Notes: a model not told the origin generated them from the letters alone. Numbered from the stretch's first letter, positions 19,357 to 31,640 are shown. The stretch: 64,000 bases of DNA from Cladopsammia gracilis (GCA_022457155.1 JAJGOT010000170.1:124001-188000), one strand, 5' to 3'. Numbers and translations are program-made.

Positions 19357-19651
19357 GTTATTTGCTGACAGCTGGTTTATTTCAGAACCGTTCTCTTTTG
19401 TCTACATTCCACATATTTGTGCGCTTTTGAATAAAGAAGTTTGCCATTCCTTCAACACAAATTCATATTTTTCGTGTTGCACGTGCGTGGCCGCAGCCTT
19501 ATGTTAATTGCTATTCTGCTATCAAAAGAATTTTCACGATCGTTTTGGCAGCAGCGAGGCATGGCAAACGTGTTGTTTCAAAAGCGTACAAATATGTAGA
19601 ATGTAGACAAAAGAGAAAGTTCTGAAATAATCCAGCTGTCAACAAATAATA
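19357..19651. repeat. Foldback element, about 75-bp arms
   Basis: The left arm (19357-19431, with GCTGACAGCTGG, CTTTTGTCTACATTC and CATATTTGTG) is repeated inverted at about 19577-19651. GTTTGCCATT near 19440 also pairs with AATGGCAAAC near 19559. Spacer of about 145 bp. Non-coding. Confidence 0.7.
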
Positions 19652-21273
19652 CGATGTTAAGTTTTGTACTTAATCTCGGTCCCAGTCCCTTTTTACTACT
19701 ATATAAGTATAGTTTTTATCTCGTTAATGCGCATGCGCATTAAACGAGATTTCGGAATCAGTCACGAAAAAAGGGACAAAAGTTGTTAACAAAATTTTGT
19801 GGACTTTTGTCCGGGGGGGGGGGGGGGTTCTTCCTTCTTCTTTATAGAAGCTATATTAGGGCATTGAAGATATGGTTGGTTAAACCGGTTAGGATTTCAA
19901 GAAGGGCGTCACATACTGCACCTAAAATTTTTGCGGAGCACCCCCGGACCTATTGTTAATTTCCCTAGGGTATTGGGATGTCAGAACTTGTCATGAACTT
20001 GTCATATCTCACATTACGTTACCGCAAAGGCATTAAGTTCTTCTTAAGTTTCGATATCTCACGTTACCTATCAGCTTCAATCATTTGTCGTAAAGCCATT
20101 AAAGCTGCTTTAGAAGGGTAAAAATAGGTCAAATGCGTTTTTTGGCAAACGCAGTTTGAGAATTTCACGGTGTAGTTTTACGAATGGCGACGTTTTAAGA
20201 AAGTTAAATGGGACGGGAAAGTTTGTGTTTTAATATGAGCGATATGGCAGAGCAAAATAGCATGAAATTTGCGTTTGTTCTATTTTTGAAACATTGCTAT
20301 TACGGTTTGATTATGCAATAGTATGGGAAAGACGTCATAGTTTTGTTGATTTAGCTACCGTGCACAAGGAAATTTTGCGGATTGTCCGACTGAATTTGTT
20401 TTGCGGGAGGAAATTTTTGCGGGTCGCGGAGACAGCTAAAATTTCTGGTTCTATTTGCAATTCTTCGACAACCACAAAGTGATTACTGTGGCAGTAAAGC
20501 TCACTGTCGTTGCAGATAAAAATTAAACTGATCACAATACGCGGGTGGCGGAATTTTAAACATGAACGCTTATCAGCATAAGTGGAAAATCGTTATTTCC
20601 TGAATTATTCCAGAGCTCTCACGCAAGTATGAACCTACCTGCCATGATCTATCAAGAAACGAAACATAATTATTATCAATTCGCTGTTCTAACTCAAATG
20701 AGTTCAAATTTTATATTCAAGTTCCGATGAATTTCATTGCATTCTCAAATGCTTGTTCATTTGGCTCGGATGGTTTTATGCCGGTGGATTTTCAAGATCA
20801 GTTGCTTATACGCGCCACACTGAAAGAAATTTCCGGGAAAGTTTAAAATTTTACAAGATTTTGGTCTATTCTCTTGCCAAATAATGCCATTTCAATGTAA
20901 TCGATTTTTGTTACAGTTAGCGTAAACTTCGAGTTCTACGAAGGGTTCGAGTTTAATCAATTTTTGCATAACCGGAATTCAACTGGATAAAAATGTACGA
21001 CGATAAGTCGTGCACTTGTAATAATAACCGTGTGGTTTTCACGCAATGAGAAGTTCGTAGACAATATAATAATTAAGGCCTTTAAAAATCAGTTGAAATC
21101 ATTAATTCAAATGGATGGACTCAATACCTATTTAGTTTACTCTTAATTCAAAAGATAAATAGTATTGAAATATTTATGAAGAGGAATTTAACCGTTGCAA
21201 CCCCTTAAAACTGTACTTATCTATATCCTTGGTGCACTGTATTAATTTTTTCTTAATAGGTTTTTAGAAGACT
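19652..21273. other. Stretch without recognised genes; perfect palindrome and G-tract
   Basis: A palindromic pair at about 19720-19752 is built on CTCGTTAATGCGCATGCGCA. A G13-14 tract lies at about 19813-19827. The rest is AT-rich with no convincing ORF or repeat. Confidence 0.55.
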
Positions 21274-23300
21274 TACCTTCCACTTGCAGCTGAAAAAGCC
21301 AGGCTACATTCATCTTCGCTCGATTCCAGGGGCTTATAAAGTTCGCTAGAAATTGAGCTTGCGGTGATGGTTTTATCAGGATTATCGCCATCGCCCTTGC
21401 TACTTGGTTCAAACAGGTCACTGCTGGCTATTTCAGATTCGCGGTCTCATCTGGTTCGTGAGGGCACTTGTGACAGGACTGTTTACTACATAAGACATTG
21501 TAAGAACCCGTTTCGATTTTTAAACAATTTCATCTAAAATTGTATCGCTTGAAGTCCCCTTTGTTGCCATAAATATATATACAAGTCAACCTCTAGCTCT
21601 GAGGTCGTTGCAGCGCCTAGAAATCCGCAGCCAAGAGCACAGATACAACAGTCCACAACATAGCTACAACATCCCGTGACTACCGAAAACAATTTGTGAT
21701 CGCGGCACACATGAAACATATGTCAATCAACTTTTTTGAATGATGCACTTATACAAGCACGCAAAAACGTGCATATCTATTTCAGTAGATAGAAGACGGA
21801 ACGTTCATTAAACATATTACAGAATCGTCGAGGCTACAAGAAGAAAATCATGCGTCGGACGACCGGTCCTCGTGCCGATATCAAGTGGCATTTTGTTACG
21901 GAAGGAAAGATCAGGGCCACGGCTGCAATCATCCGAAGTACAGGAATACGGATTAATTTTGAGAAGGTAATCTGATCCGCTGTATTTTATTTTAAAAGTG
22001 TATGCAATGTGGGAAAATAGTGCCTTACAAAGTTTTTCTGTCTATATATTGATTATATATTGGTAAGGTTGGCTACCTTCGAAAAATTCGGGAAAGGCTA
22101 TGGGTATGGAACTGACAAAAGACTCCTAATCTGGTGGGCTCCGATTTATTTGTATGGCATCTGTAAGGCAACCGTGTAATAGGTATGGAAATCAATCCAC
22201 ATTCAGTTTATCTCAAAAGGGAAGTTCAACGTCGTTTCAATTTTTCCTTTTCGGAATCTTTGGAAAAAGGAAATAGTTCCATGAACAAACACACGTATGC
22301 AGACCGAATTAAGAAGTGTCGGAAGCGTCTTATCTTTTCTTCTGACATGCCAGTACAAAAGAGATAATTGTAAGGTAAAATAAGAACGTTGGTCGAACTT
22401 CTCACGCGATTATAATTCTTATCGATCTTTTCGCAACAATCAGGAGAACCGCATGATCATCTAAAAATAAATGCATCGGTATGGGCTAAACCTTTCCAAT
22501 TTTGTCCGAGTGAATTATGTACACCTAACTCATTGTATGAAAACAGACAGATATAATTTCGATATTTGGATACTTGTGACATGCGGAATTCTTTTCCGGT
22601 CACTTGTGATCTTTTGCTTTGGTGCCGTGAGGGGAAAACAAGACGCATAATCTAACACTTCTTCGGCCAGAATAACGTCTGTTTGTTCAAAGCCAGCTGG
22701 ACCTGCAATTAATGTGTGGAAAACTGAATTAAAGTTATAACAGTTATTGATAAGATTCATCATTCGTGTGGAAGGAGGAATAATATGAGGGCCGAAATTT
22801 AAATGCATTAGTAATCTTATCAAGTGACGTAAGACATATTGTAATAAATATTTACTATTTGTAACGAAAAAGCCCGCCAAAAAGGTTATGTTTTACACTT
22901 CGATCTCAAAATGTTCTCAATAGACCTATTTCGATATATTAAAATACCTACCTGGCTTTCAGGTTTAGTGGAATAAAAGAAAAGTAATGACGTCGAGGTT
23001 CACGGATGGATAATTGATTTCCGGCTATTCTTTTATTCCCCTAAGGTCCCTAAGCCTTCAGCTACAGGGTCCTACAGTATTCCGTTGTAAACAATATTTA
23101 GGCTTAACTTGTTAACATGTGACTAAAGATTTTACTTTCTTTTTTAACTTGCTTTAGAATGAATGCGATATAAGGATGATACAATATGTCTAATTTCTGT
23201 ATAATTAACAATTATGAGAATTATTACATGTTATTTTTATTTATTTATTTATTTATTTGCTTTCCCAGGTTGTTCTGCAACTGCTTGGGCGGGAACAAGA
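21274..23300. other. Low-confidence candidate exons; otherwise no recognised gene
   Basis: Three spots look exon-like but cannot be assigned. Minus strand about 21274-21440 is a Ser/Asp/Glu-rich frame (SSELYKPLESSEDECSLAF) ending at a GTAAGT donor. Plus strand about 21841-21966 lies between ACAG and GAAG/GTAATC. Plus strand about 23270-23410 follows a pyrimidine-rich CTTTCCCAG (frame with FHCLIAESDDDKHRS, then CNICFARE). These may belong to decayed or multi-copy genes. No homologue is recognised. Confidence 0.2.
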
Positions 23301-23769
23301 GAATTTCATTGCTTAATTGCCGAAAGCGACGATGATAAGCATAGGTCAATTCGACGGACAGTAGTAGAAGTACAGAAATATAGTAACTGCAATATTTGTT
23401 TTGCCAGAGAGGTTGAAAACATCTTAGTGTTGTTAATGTTGTTAATGATTCTTTTAATGTTTCAAAAAACGCACCTTTTTATATATATCAGTGCTATTCA
23501 AACATATCATCGAGAAAATTAAACACAACAGTTAGAGTTACTCTGTTTTTAAAGGCACCAGATCATGGTGCAAATTTGATATTTAGAAAGCTTCTTTTAT
23601 CAGCATTTATCAGCAGTTGAGGTACATTGTGGTGTTAAGTGTCATCATTCAATAGCAAATTACTCACTTCAAAGACAATTACTAAAAATAACATATTTAT
23701 TAACATGGTCACCTTGCAGTCTTTTTCTTATTAAAATAATTTCCATTTTCCTTTACTTTTACTGTTCTC

Positions 23770-23965
23770 ACAAGGAACATGGAAATTTCCATATTCTTTT
23801 CCTTAGAACATGCTGATGTCCTTTCCTTTTCAGAAATGTAAAGGAACATGGAAATTTCCATGTTCCTTCGCGTTACAGAATGCAAAGGAACATGGAAATT
23901 TCCATCATGGTGTTCCTTCGCGCTACAGAATGCAAAGGAACATGGAAATTTCCATGTTCCTTCGG
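23770..23965. repeat. Array of palindromes built on GGAACATGGAAATTTCC
   Basis: The word AAGGAACATGGAAATTTCCA occurs four times, near 23773, 23840, 23887 and 23936. In most copies it is followed by TGTTCCTT, making a 28-bp perfect palindrome. The unit spacing of the last three is about 48 bp with a shared GCGCTACAGAATGCA linker. One copy carries a TCATGG insertion in its centre. An open plus-strand frame across it is a repeat artefact. Confidence 0.85.
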
Positions 23966-24049
23966 GCTACTAAACGTAAGCCGAGATGTTTTGAAAAAGC
24001 TTCGCATTTTCAATTAGCTTTAAAAGGAAACGAAACCTAATCACTAGCT

Positions 24050-25070
24050 CTATTCCTACAAGAGACACCATTCTGCCCGAAGGTACACAATTTTTGAGTC
24101 AACGGAAAAAGCGACAAAATATTTTCATTTGCCTTTTTGCAATAGTCTACCTTTTTACTGAACTTATTGACATGCACAAAACTCTTGTTGTTTCTCATAC
24201 TTTACATCCACATATACACTGCACATATAAATTGGCTGTTTAAAAACATTGCCAGTAAATCAATTTTAATCCCAAATGAAAATCGTTGCAATATATTTTA
24301 CTTCTGTTTAAATATCAATAAATAAAAATAGTAAATATTTTTAACCTTCGTACATTTTTCCCAGATTTCGATTGATAAGAAAATCGCTATTGTAATGCTA
24401 TACAAGGCATTGCTACTAAAATACTGTGAATACAAAAAATAGAAAAATTAACTAAGTAAAAGGGCTCTCTAGTCAAGACAGATTGAATATAAGTAGTTTT
24501 GCCACCCCCTATCCCTCCTCACAATTTCCCCGTAGCAACCAATTCGCCCCCTCATTCGCTTAATATAATCAAGTTGAAGTTTCCCCTCAGTAAAATGAAG
24601 ACTATTTTGAACAAATACGCTAGATTAACATGAAAATTATTTACATTCACACTCGTGATTCTTTTGTTGCTCACGACTTTTATTGATTTAGTGGCTCCTA
24701 TAAGAGCCCTTAAGTCCTCTATGACTGCAATGTCTAACTCTAAGATTAGACCTACAGGTATTTTCAATCTTTCAACTTCAATAGACCATTAAGCAGCTTT
24801 ACACATATTACCTATCACGTCTTTACTACATTTACCTATCAAAGGCGCCCAACGTTTCCAATTCTTGTTGTTGTTTTTTATTAACGTTACGTTCTCTCAC
24901 ATTAACGAGATGGCTTTAAGGGCCCTTTGAATAACACTAACGGTCACTTTTGAAAATGTATGTAGTAGCATACGAAACGTCAAGTTTTATCAAAAATGAA
25001 TAAGTTCAATATGTTTATCACCGCGGTTTGTGTTCTATTTCTCATCAAGCTACGATGGCCCAAGAACGAA
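24050..25070. other. AT-rich stretch without recognised features
   Basis: No protein-like frame, RNA gene or clear repeat. The pyrimidine-rich segment near 24500-24560 is unremarkable. Confidence 0.5.
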
Positions 25071-25074
25071 AGAC

Positions 25075-25850
25075 TTTATGATTGCAAAAAATACATAAAC
25101 ATATTTGCATAAGGCAACGCGAGTGAAGATAGAACTATAAAAGCCAAGTCTTGTTTTGTCAACATAAAATCGCTTTTCAACCTAAAATTTTATTCAAACC
25201 TCCATAAGTTTATGCTTAAAAGCAAAACGCGTACCATTTATAGCGCATCGAGGCCGAGCTGTCTCCGATGAAATTCAAGAAATCAATACGACTGAATTTA
25301 AGCACGTTTTATAAACAATTCTCCAAAACTAACGAGAACACAAAGAAAAAGTCAATCATTATGTTGATATCAACATAAATTCCCATCGAAAAATGTAATT
25401 TGTGTCCCTCGACTGCTTGGAAATTCTTTAAATCTCCGCTTCCTCGGTTCCGAGGCTGAAAAACAAACATCTCCCCGCACTGTTCCTGTATTGATAAAAA
25501 CGTGTGAAGTTCCTCGAAGCAAGATTTTATTCCTGAAAGCTCTTCTTTTTTTCACTATAGCGGCTTCCGAGTATCCCTTAATTAGTATCCCTGTCTTGAG
25601 TAGCAAACCGCGAAAAAATGCAGGAAAATAACAACTTTAATTTGCAAACAGTTTTTTTCCGCTAAACACAACAAAAGATCCAACCAAAGTGTTTACCGAG
25701 CTAACATAACATTCGGCTGTGAAGCTGCGCGAAAAACGAAGCCTCGCTTTGGTTTCAAAATTGCTAAGATCTCGGATGTGTGGCGTCAAACACGCATGTT
25801 TAGCGACGTCATACGCGCCCGCGAGCTAGCCTTGCGCGACGCACGGACAC
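25075..25850. repeat. Dispersed repeat family A, copy 2 with antisense protein-like frame
   Basis: Same family as 18100-18965. On the minus strand, 25370-25606 is open and contains GYSEAAIVKKRRAFRNKILL, RGDVCFSASEPRKRRFKEF and PSSRGTQ. Related words (YSEAA, RGDV, ITFF-GENLC) occur in the inverted copy near 31240-31460. This may be a captured exon or the remnant of an element-encoded protein. Not recognised. Confidence 0.6.
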
Positions 25851-25932
25851 ACATGTTACGGAGTGTTGGGGTGGCTTGAGTAAAGAAGGGGTTTTGTTGA
25901 GTATTCAAACTAATGTGAAATATGTGGTAAAG

Positions 25933-26089
25933 AATAGGCCATTTGCACGATGACGTCATTTGACTACTACTACCAGAATTCATCCCAGTGCGGTTTAAAT
26001 AACAATAGCCCTAATTTGCACTACAAAACAAAAAACTGAAGGATTCTGGTAGTAGTAGTCAAATGACGTCATCGTGCAAATGGCCTATT
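25933..26089. mobile_element. MITE family with TGACGTCA in long inverted ends, copy 1
   Basis: The terminal inverted repeats of about 47 bp begin AATAGGCCATTTGCACGATG and include TGACGTCATTTGACTACTAC. The right end is the inverse, ending GTGCAAATGGCCTATT. The interior (CAGTGCGGTTTAAATAACAA) is shared with the copy at 28180. This copy lacks about 40 bp present in the other. Confidence 0.88.
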
Positions 26090-26522
26090 GTTGCCGTGCG
26101 TGGTGCCCGCGTAGTGCTACGAATGTAGTACAACCGAACAAATTCAAATTCAAAGGATTATCAAAAGCTTGAAACTTAATTTGAAAACATCATGAACGAC
26201 TGAAATTAACCTTACGTTGTTTCATATTCACGAGATGGCTGCTAGATCCCTTTGATATATTTGAGAAAATGCAATTGAAATACAGGTGAAACAGCATGCT
26301 GATGTAAAACACGTTAATCAGTGTCACTCAATTGCCATTGATTACAATTACATCTGAACGAAAGAGACGTTTTTAGTAAATGGACATCAACGCAATTTTA
26401 CATTGCGTGTAATAGGTGATGTTTGCTTCTTGTAGTTTGTAACTCGGCGGCAATCTCGTAACCAGTGGAGCCCTCAGGTTGCTTGATCAGCGGGTCGCGA
26501 TGACCTGCTGACTGACGGTTGT

Positions 26523-26860
26523 GCCTAAAGAATACCGTTTAGAGGGACGTCGGACACCTTATTAAGACTTATATAACGTAATGTCGACACTTAGAATTTT
26601 ATTTTCAATAAATTTTTAAGTGTAAAAAAGAAAATCTAAAATCCCCCACTCAGGATTGAACCTGTGATCTCAGCTAGGCTTAGGCTTAAATAGCCTACCG
26701 TACCACTGTATCACTGTACCACCTAGCTTCTCGGGTTGTTCAGGCATAAATTTAACTATATAAACTGCTACCCATAACATCAACTGAAAGCTAACCAGTT
26801 ACTCCGTTATATAAGTTTCAATAAGGTGTCCGACGTCCTTCTGAACGGTATTCTTTAGGC
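26523..26860. mobile_element. MITE with about 45-bp TIRs enclosing a tRNA-like module, copy 1
   Basis: The ends are inverted (GACGTCGGACACCTTATTAA left; the inverse AATAAGGTGTCCGACGTCCT right). On the minus strand the interior contains a pol-III-type A box (GGTGGTACAGTG-like) and B box GGTTCAATCCTGAGTGGGG, resembling tRNA. A related element is at 43945-44656. Confidence 0.78.
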
Positions 26861-26884
26861 TTAACCCTGACTGACGAGATTGAC

Positions 26885-27175
26885 TCGGTGGTGGCGCGGT
26901 GGTGTAGTGGTCAGCGGTTGGCCTTTCAACCTGACGGACAGTGGTTCAAGGCCTGGTCTTTGCCATCGTGTTGTTTCCTCAGACAAGAAACTTTGCTGCT
27001 TATCCTGTACCTTTATGGTGCGATGATCGGTCGGCGCCATCTTCCAGCATCTTCCGAACCATGTCGTTGATGTCACGCTTCCTAGAAAACATCTCGAGAT
27101 AACAACTGTGGGATAACCGGTCCGCAAGGCAGACGGGTGCGGTGCGCTTACTTGGACAAATGCACTAATATTTTG
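26885..27175 (+). repeat. tRNA-derived SINE-like repeat
   Basis: A box TGGTGTAGTGG (about 26900-26910) and B box GGTTCAAGGCC (about 26942-26952) lie 40 bp apart, as in tRNA genes, within GGCGCGGTGGTGTAGTGGTC. The 3' part does not close a tRNA cloverleaf, so a tRNA-derived SINE rather than a functional tRNA is favoured. It lies directly beside the 26.5-kb MITE. Confidence 0.6.
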
Positions 27176-27179
27176 TAGG

Positions 27180-28179
27180 TTTCAAAGTGAATCAAGTCAA
27201 TGAAAGCGAATGCAATTTCCTGCATATTTTCCCAATGAACACTTTGGAAATAACTGCAAGGGCCAACGGACAATGCAAAAGCGTCGGATCCTGGTGGATC
27301 GAGTCAACAAATTTGATTTAAATACGAAGGAACTAATAAAGCAAGGCTGACTGTACAACGGGGATTATAATATTCGTTCCAAGCAGTCGTTGCGTGGCGA
27401 TCCAAATAAAGGATGCGTAGAAGACTATACAGGGCAGAACCACGACTGAACTATTAAACAAGTTGTCAAGTTGACTCAAAGTCAAAGAAACTGCCAAAGT
27501 GCGCATGCGTAGTTTGCTCGATTTGTTTGATAACGCACTTTCTTATGACGCGAATGTTTCATCCAACGCTAGTTTAAATTTCTAAATTGCTAAATTGTGT
27601 AACTTTCTTGCACTTTCAATTATTTAAATAAAGTGCTGTTCTCGAGATTGAAGTAAGACTAAGACACATAAATGCATCCCACAATGGTGGCGTCAAATAT
27701 TGCTTCAAATTGCTCGTTGTAACGCGTCAAATCACCTTTGCGCAGTGGCATTACCGTAGCCAGTGAGGTTCATCCGAGGCGCGGCTATTGCTGATTGAAA
27801 ACTTTTCCCAATACCCCGCAAGACGACTTGAAATACAGTCGGCTTTGCAATTTTTGACGGTCCATTCGTGGACCCTACAACAATTAAAGAAGACATCGGA
27901 AAACCTTAGTCACGCATGGAGTGACAATTGCTTTCTTTTGGCTGACGACGTAGTTCTCTTTAGGGGTTTCGAAACTTTCAGGTAGCAACAAACTGTTCCG
28001 TAGATGGGCCGATAATTATATAATAAAATCGCGACAAATGTGAAAATATTAAAACTAAAATACATACACACTCCATACCAAGATCGTTCCTGAACAAGGT
28101 AAATACGACCATAAAATTGGATATTTTAACTCAAAATTTGAAAGGAAATAAAGTACCATACAACGGTGGTCAGCAGTAG
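27180..28179. other. Stretch with one unassigned candidate exon (about 27788-27981, plus)
   Basis: A plus-strand frame containing SQYPARRLEIQSALQFLTVH and CFLLADDVVLFRGFETF ends at TTTCAG/GTAGCA, a plausible donor. No family is recognised and no partner exon was found. The rest is AT-rich without features. Confidence 0.22.
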
Positions 28180-28369
28180 AATAGGCCATTTGCACGATGA
28201 CGTCATTTGACTACTATCACCAGAATTCATTTCGTTTTTCCTTTCTTATTTAAATTTTGTAATCCCAGTGCGGTTTAAATAACAATAGCCCTAATTTGCA
28301 CTACAAAACAAAAAACCGAAGGATTTTGGTAGTAGTAGTCAAATGACGTCATCGTGCAAATGGCCTATT
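28180..28369. mobile_element. MITE family with TGACGTCA in long inverted ends, copy 2
   Basis: Same inverted ends and interior as 25933-26089, longer by a TTTCGTTTTTCCTTTCTTAT segment after the left arm. Each arm holds the palindrome TGACGTCA, the CRE/ATF core. Non-coding. Confidence 0.88.
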
Positions 28370-28569
28370 CTAAGCCAGTTTTGTAAGGAGTTTGCCTTTT
28401 AGGGAAAATAGTCGCTCTTTCAAAGATTTTCCGGGGGGAGGGGAAGGGTGGTATTTTTAAAACACAATAAGTTTGTTAGGCCCACAATGTGTGCAGAAAA
28501 CCGGTACCAAATTTTATTGCGGTCTCTATATTCCTGATTGTTTTTCTTTGCAGCCCCGGAGCCCAGTTT

Positions 28570-28855
28570 TTTTTCTATCTCTGCGATCGCAATCGCAAGG
28601 ATCGCAACGTTTTCGTTTCCATATGATCGCAAGGGTCGCAAGAATCGCAGCGATCGTCGATCGTAAGGATCGCTGCGATTATATAGAAACCAGGCTATAA
28701 TCGCAACGATCGTAACGATCGCTGCGATTTTTGCGACCCTTGCGATCATATGGAAACCAAAACCAAAATGTTGCGATTGCGATCGCAGAGAAAGAAAAAT
28801 TTCTATCTCTGCGATCGCAATCGCAGGGATCGCAACGTTTTGGTTTCTCACGGGA
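28570..28855. repeat. GCGATCGC-rich foldback, rearranged copies
   Basis: Many overlapping GCGATCGCAATCGC and GATCGCAACG words occur in both orientations, with GTTTCCATATGATCGCAAGG flanks. It looks like parts of two or three copies of the 45449-45716 element joined head to head. Confidence 0.75.
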
Positions 28856-28961
28856 ATTCCGAATCTCGGAATGAGTTTACGAAACCGATGCGTAAACTTG
28901 AAAACTCCATTCAAATTTTCAAAAATACTGGTCACGCGTGACGGAGCATGGCTGTAATAAT

Positions 28962-29150
28962 TACCGTCCCCAGAACCGCTTGGCCGTCTCAACCGTCGGA
29001 GACTGAACACGTTGGTCCTCGTACTCAGGCTCTGACGGTAAGAGGGCCAAGCGGCTCTGGGGACGAGAATGGGCACAGGCGCGAGAGAGACCTCTGTCCT
29101 CACGGGTTAAGGTGAGAAAACGCTGATTCTAACAGACTACCCTGTCAGTG
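28962..29150. repeat. Dispersed foldback repeat, copy 2
   Basis: Near-identical to 15701-15900, with inverted ends CGTCCCCAGAACCGCTTGGC and GCCAAGCGGCTCTGGGGACG around a CTGACGGT-containing loop. It is followed by the same CTCACGGGTTAAGGTGAGAA flank. Non-autonomous element; no coding. Confidence 0.75.
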
Positions 29151-29565
29151 CATCACACTCACAATCTAAAATGACCAAGTTAAATAACAACAAAACCGTG
29201 TTTGTGCACATTTTACAGAGTTGAAGTCCCTGTTTGTTTGTCAAGTTTATTCAAGAACACTGATAAAGGAATATTTCAAAATTACAATACGTTTATGAGT
29301 ATAACAAAGTTAATTCACATGAACATTGTATTATCAAAAAATATCCTGCAAATTGCAATATTATAACCTGTTCCATACCAGTATGGCCCTGAGTTAAATA
29401 TCATTGTCAATAATTTGTACAACTGAAAGTTTTATAATACTCATGCAAGAGCACTCCTGGTCAATAGCTGACTATTTTTGTTAAATATCTGCCTGTGTCC
29501 AATTGTAACTTTTTCATTTACAAATTGTGTTTTCATTTTCTTAGCCTGAAACATTATATTACTTA

Positions 29566-29973
29566 GACTACGTTTACACTAGAGGAGATTTTTCCGGATT
29601 CGTGACGAATCCGGAACATTTTGGTACCAGATTCGTTTTGCCGTTTACACGCAGAATCCGGAATAAAAACGTCCCGGTTTGGTCGCGTCTCCGGAGATTT
29701 TGAATCCGAAATCTAAAGTGAATACTTTGTATCCGATTACTGTAAATCCGCAATGTTTTGTAGTGTAAACAGTTGTTCCAATGAATCCGGATACTTTTTC
29801 GCCTGCTTGGTAACCGTTCCCGCATGAATGTCATCGGATTTATCGATGTGTGTAAACGGTTGGGAATCCGAATACCCTTTAGTATAAACGCCTGCAAATC
29901 CGAATACCGTAAATGTAATAAATCCGGAAACATTTATGAATCCGGAAAAATCTCCTCTAGTGTAAACGTAGTC
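29566..29973. mobile_element. AATCCGG-word foldback MITE with TTA target duplication
   Basis: TIR GACTACGTTTACACTAGAGG with the inverse at the right end; TTA flanks at 29563-29565 and 29974-29976. The 408-bp interior repeats AATCCGGA and its complement many times. Non-coding; PIF/Harbinger-like by duplication length. Confidence 0.85.
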
Positions 29974-29979
29974 TTAGTA

Positions 29980-31060
29980 AAATGTTACTTGTTAAATGTT
30001 GTTTGAAAAAAAAAGACATTCAATTAGACCAAAAAGTCCCACTTCTTTGTAAAAATATTTTGGCTTAAAGAATCATTTAACGTTAACTTGAAATTGATTA
30101 AATGTTCACCATTCATTAGTCTTCCAAATTTCACAATCCCTTCATCACCTCCCTACTTTTTTCTTTTCTAGAATCTCAATTAACAAAACATTCTCATAAC
30201 TTCTAACTGCAAATTAATTGGGACTTGTTTGAATTGCTGGCAACAATAACAAAAAAAAAATTTCTTAGAGAAACCCTGTTAAGGGTTTCAATTTAAATGC
30301 TATTTGTATCATGCTCTACATTAATCCAAACTTGGAATAATGTAACACTGGTTCTTATATTGTAGATGAGTAGGCCTTAAAACAAGCCAAAGGAAAACAG
30401 ATACTGGTAAATAACCTATGAAAAGCTCAATTTTTTCAGTTTCTAGACATGTGAAGCAATGTTACAGCTCTAGACTGTTGACAAGGTATTTTTCTTTTGC
30501 ACCAAAAGAAGTATCTTGTTAAAATATTGCCAAGATAAGATTAAAGGGGCTATGTCCATGGATTTGGCTGATTTTTCACCAAAACTGTGCAAAAAATTAC
30601 TGATAAGTACTTCAATGAATTCAATTTAATGCACAAATTTTATTTGAAGTAAATTCTAACAGAGAGAATGAACCACACCATGTTTTATCGATTTTTCAAA
30701 GACATGGGGCTGAGGAAGAACTTGAAAAATTTCGCATAAATTTTTCAAGTTGCATTTCATTTCCATCCTGGTCATCCGCTGCTAAAATCACACATTAATA
30801 GATTCAATGCATTAATATAGTAATAATAATATTATTGTTAACAAAACTAGCCATTAGTTTTCAATTTTTCTGTACAAATATGACCGTCTTTTGGCTATTC
30901 AAAGTGTTACTTAAATCTGGTGACATAGTCCCTTAACATAACTGCAAGTCATCTAATAAGTAATTTCCCACCACTTCTTTTAAATAAAGAAACTTATTTT
31001 TACCTCATGCGCGAAGCGCTATGAGGTCATAAAATGGGCTTCGTTTTTCTTCGTCATTTT
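29980..31060. other. AT-rich stretch with a possible small MITE (30541-30937)
   Basis: AAGGGGCTATGTCC near 30545 and the inverse GACATAGTCCCTT near 30924 bracket about 390 bp, flanked by TTAA-like sequence. Nothing else is recognised. A short ATGAGGTCATAAAATGG block near 31015-31060 recurs inverted near 43300. Confidence 0.45.
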
Positions 31061-31189
31061 TTTTTTTTTGGTGTCACATTTGTGCATGCAAATTTATGCA
31101 CGCATATATTATTGCTACCCGGTCGTCAGGTCACATAAACATTCTACAAAAATGGCTGCCGCGCTCGGCGTGTGCTTTGTTTTCAAAAC

Positions 31190-31640
31190 CATAGTTTTGT
31201 CTTGTCGGAGTAATAACACTCATCCAAAATATTCAAAATGGAAAGAGAAAGCTTTAAAGAATACTCAGAAGCCGCTGTAGTGGAGAAACAGGAGAGCTTT
31301 CTTTAAGCGACGAAATCTTGCTTCGAGGAACTCCATACGTTTTTCTCAATGCATGCGGGGTGATGTTTCTTTCGAAGAAGCGGAGTTTTGGAATTTTCAA
31401 GCAGCCGAGGGACTTTATACCATAAAAGAAATTACATTTTTCGGTGAGAATTTATGTTGATATTAATTTGTGGTTGACGTTTTCTTAGTTTGTGTTCTCG
31501 TTTAATAGTTTTGGAGATTTTTTCCATGATATTATACAAAACAAGACTTGAATTTTATAGTTCTATTAAACTTCACACACGTCGCCTTACGCAAAGATGT
31601 CTGTGTATTTTTTTGCAATTTTGATTTCCAAATCAGTTTC
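31190..31640. repeat. Dispersed repeat family A, copy 3 (reverse orientation)
   Basis: The reverse complement of the family seen at 18.1 and 25.1 kb. In forward reading it gives ...FKEYSEAAVVEKQESF, then a stop, RGDVSFEEAEF and ITFFGENLC, so the protein-like signature is on the plus strand here. Interrupted by stops. Confidence 0.6.

Noticed and set aside
23710..23965. CRISPR-like array
   Set aside because: Units are palindromes with near-identical linkers rather than unique spacers, in an animal genome.
26885..27175. Functional tRNA gene
   Set aside because: A and B boxes are present but acceptor-stem closure and the surrounding sequence fit a SINE better.
28420..29103. 227-codon minus-strand ORF
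   Set aside because: It crosses the GCGATCGC foldback and another foldback repeat; the frame is open because the repeat words lack stops (AIAIAEIE-like translation).
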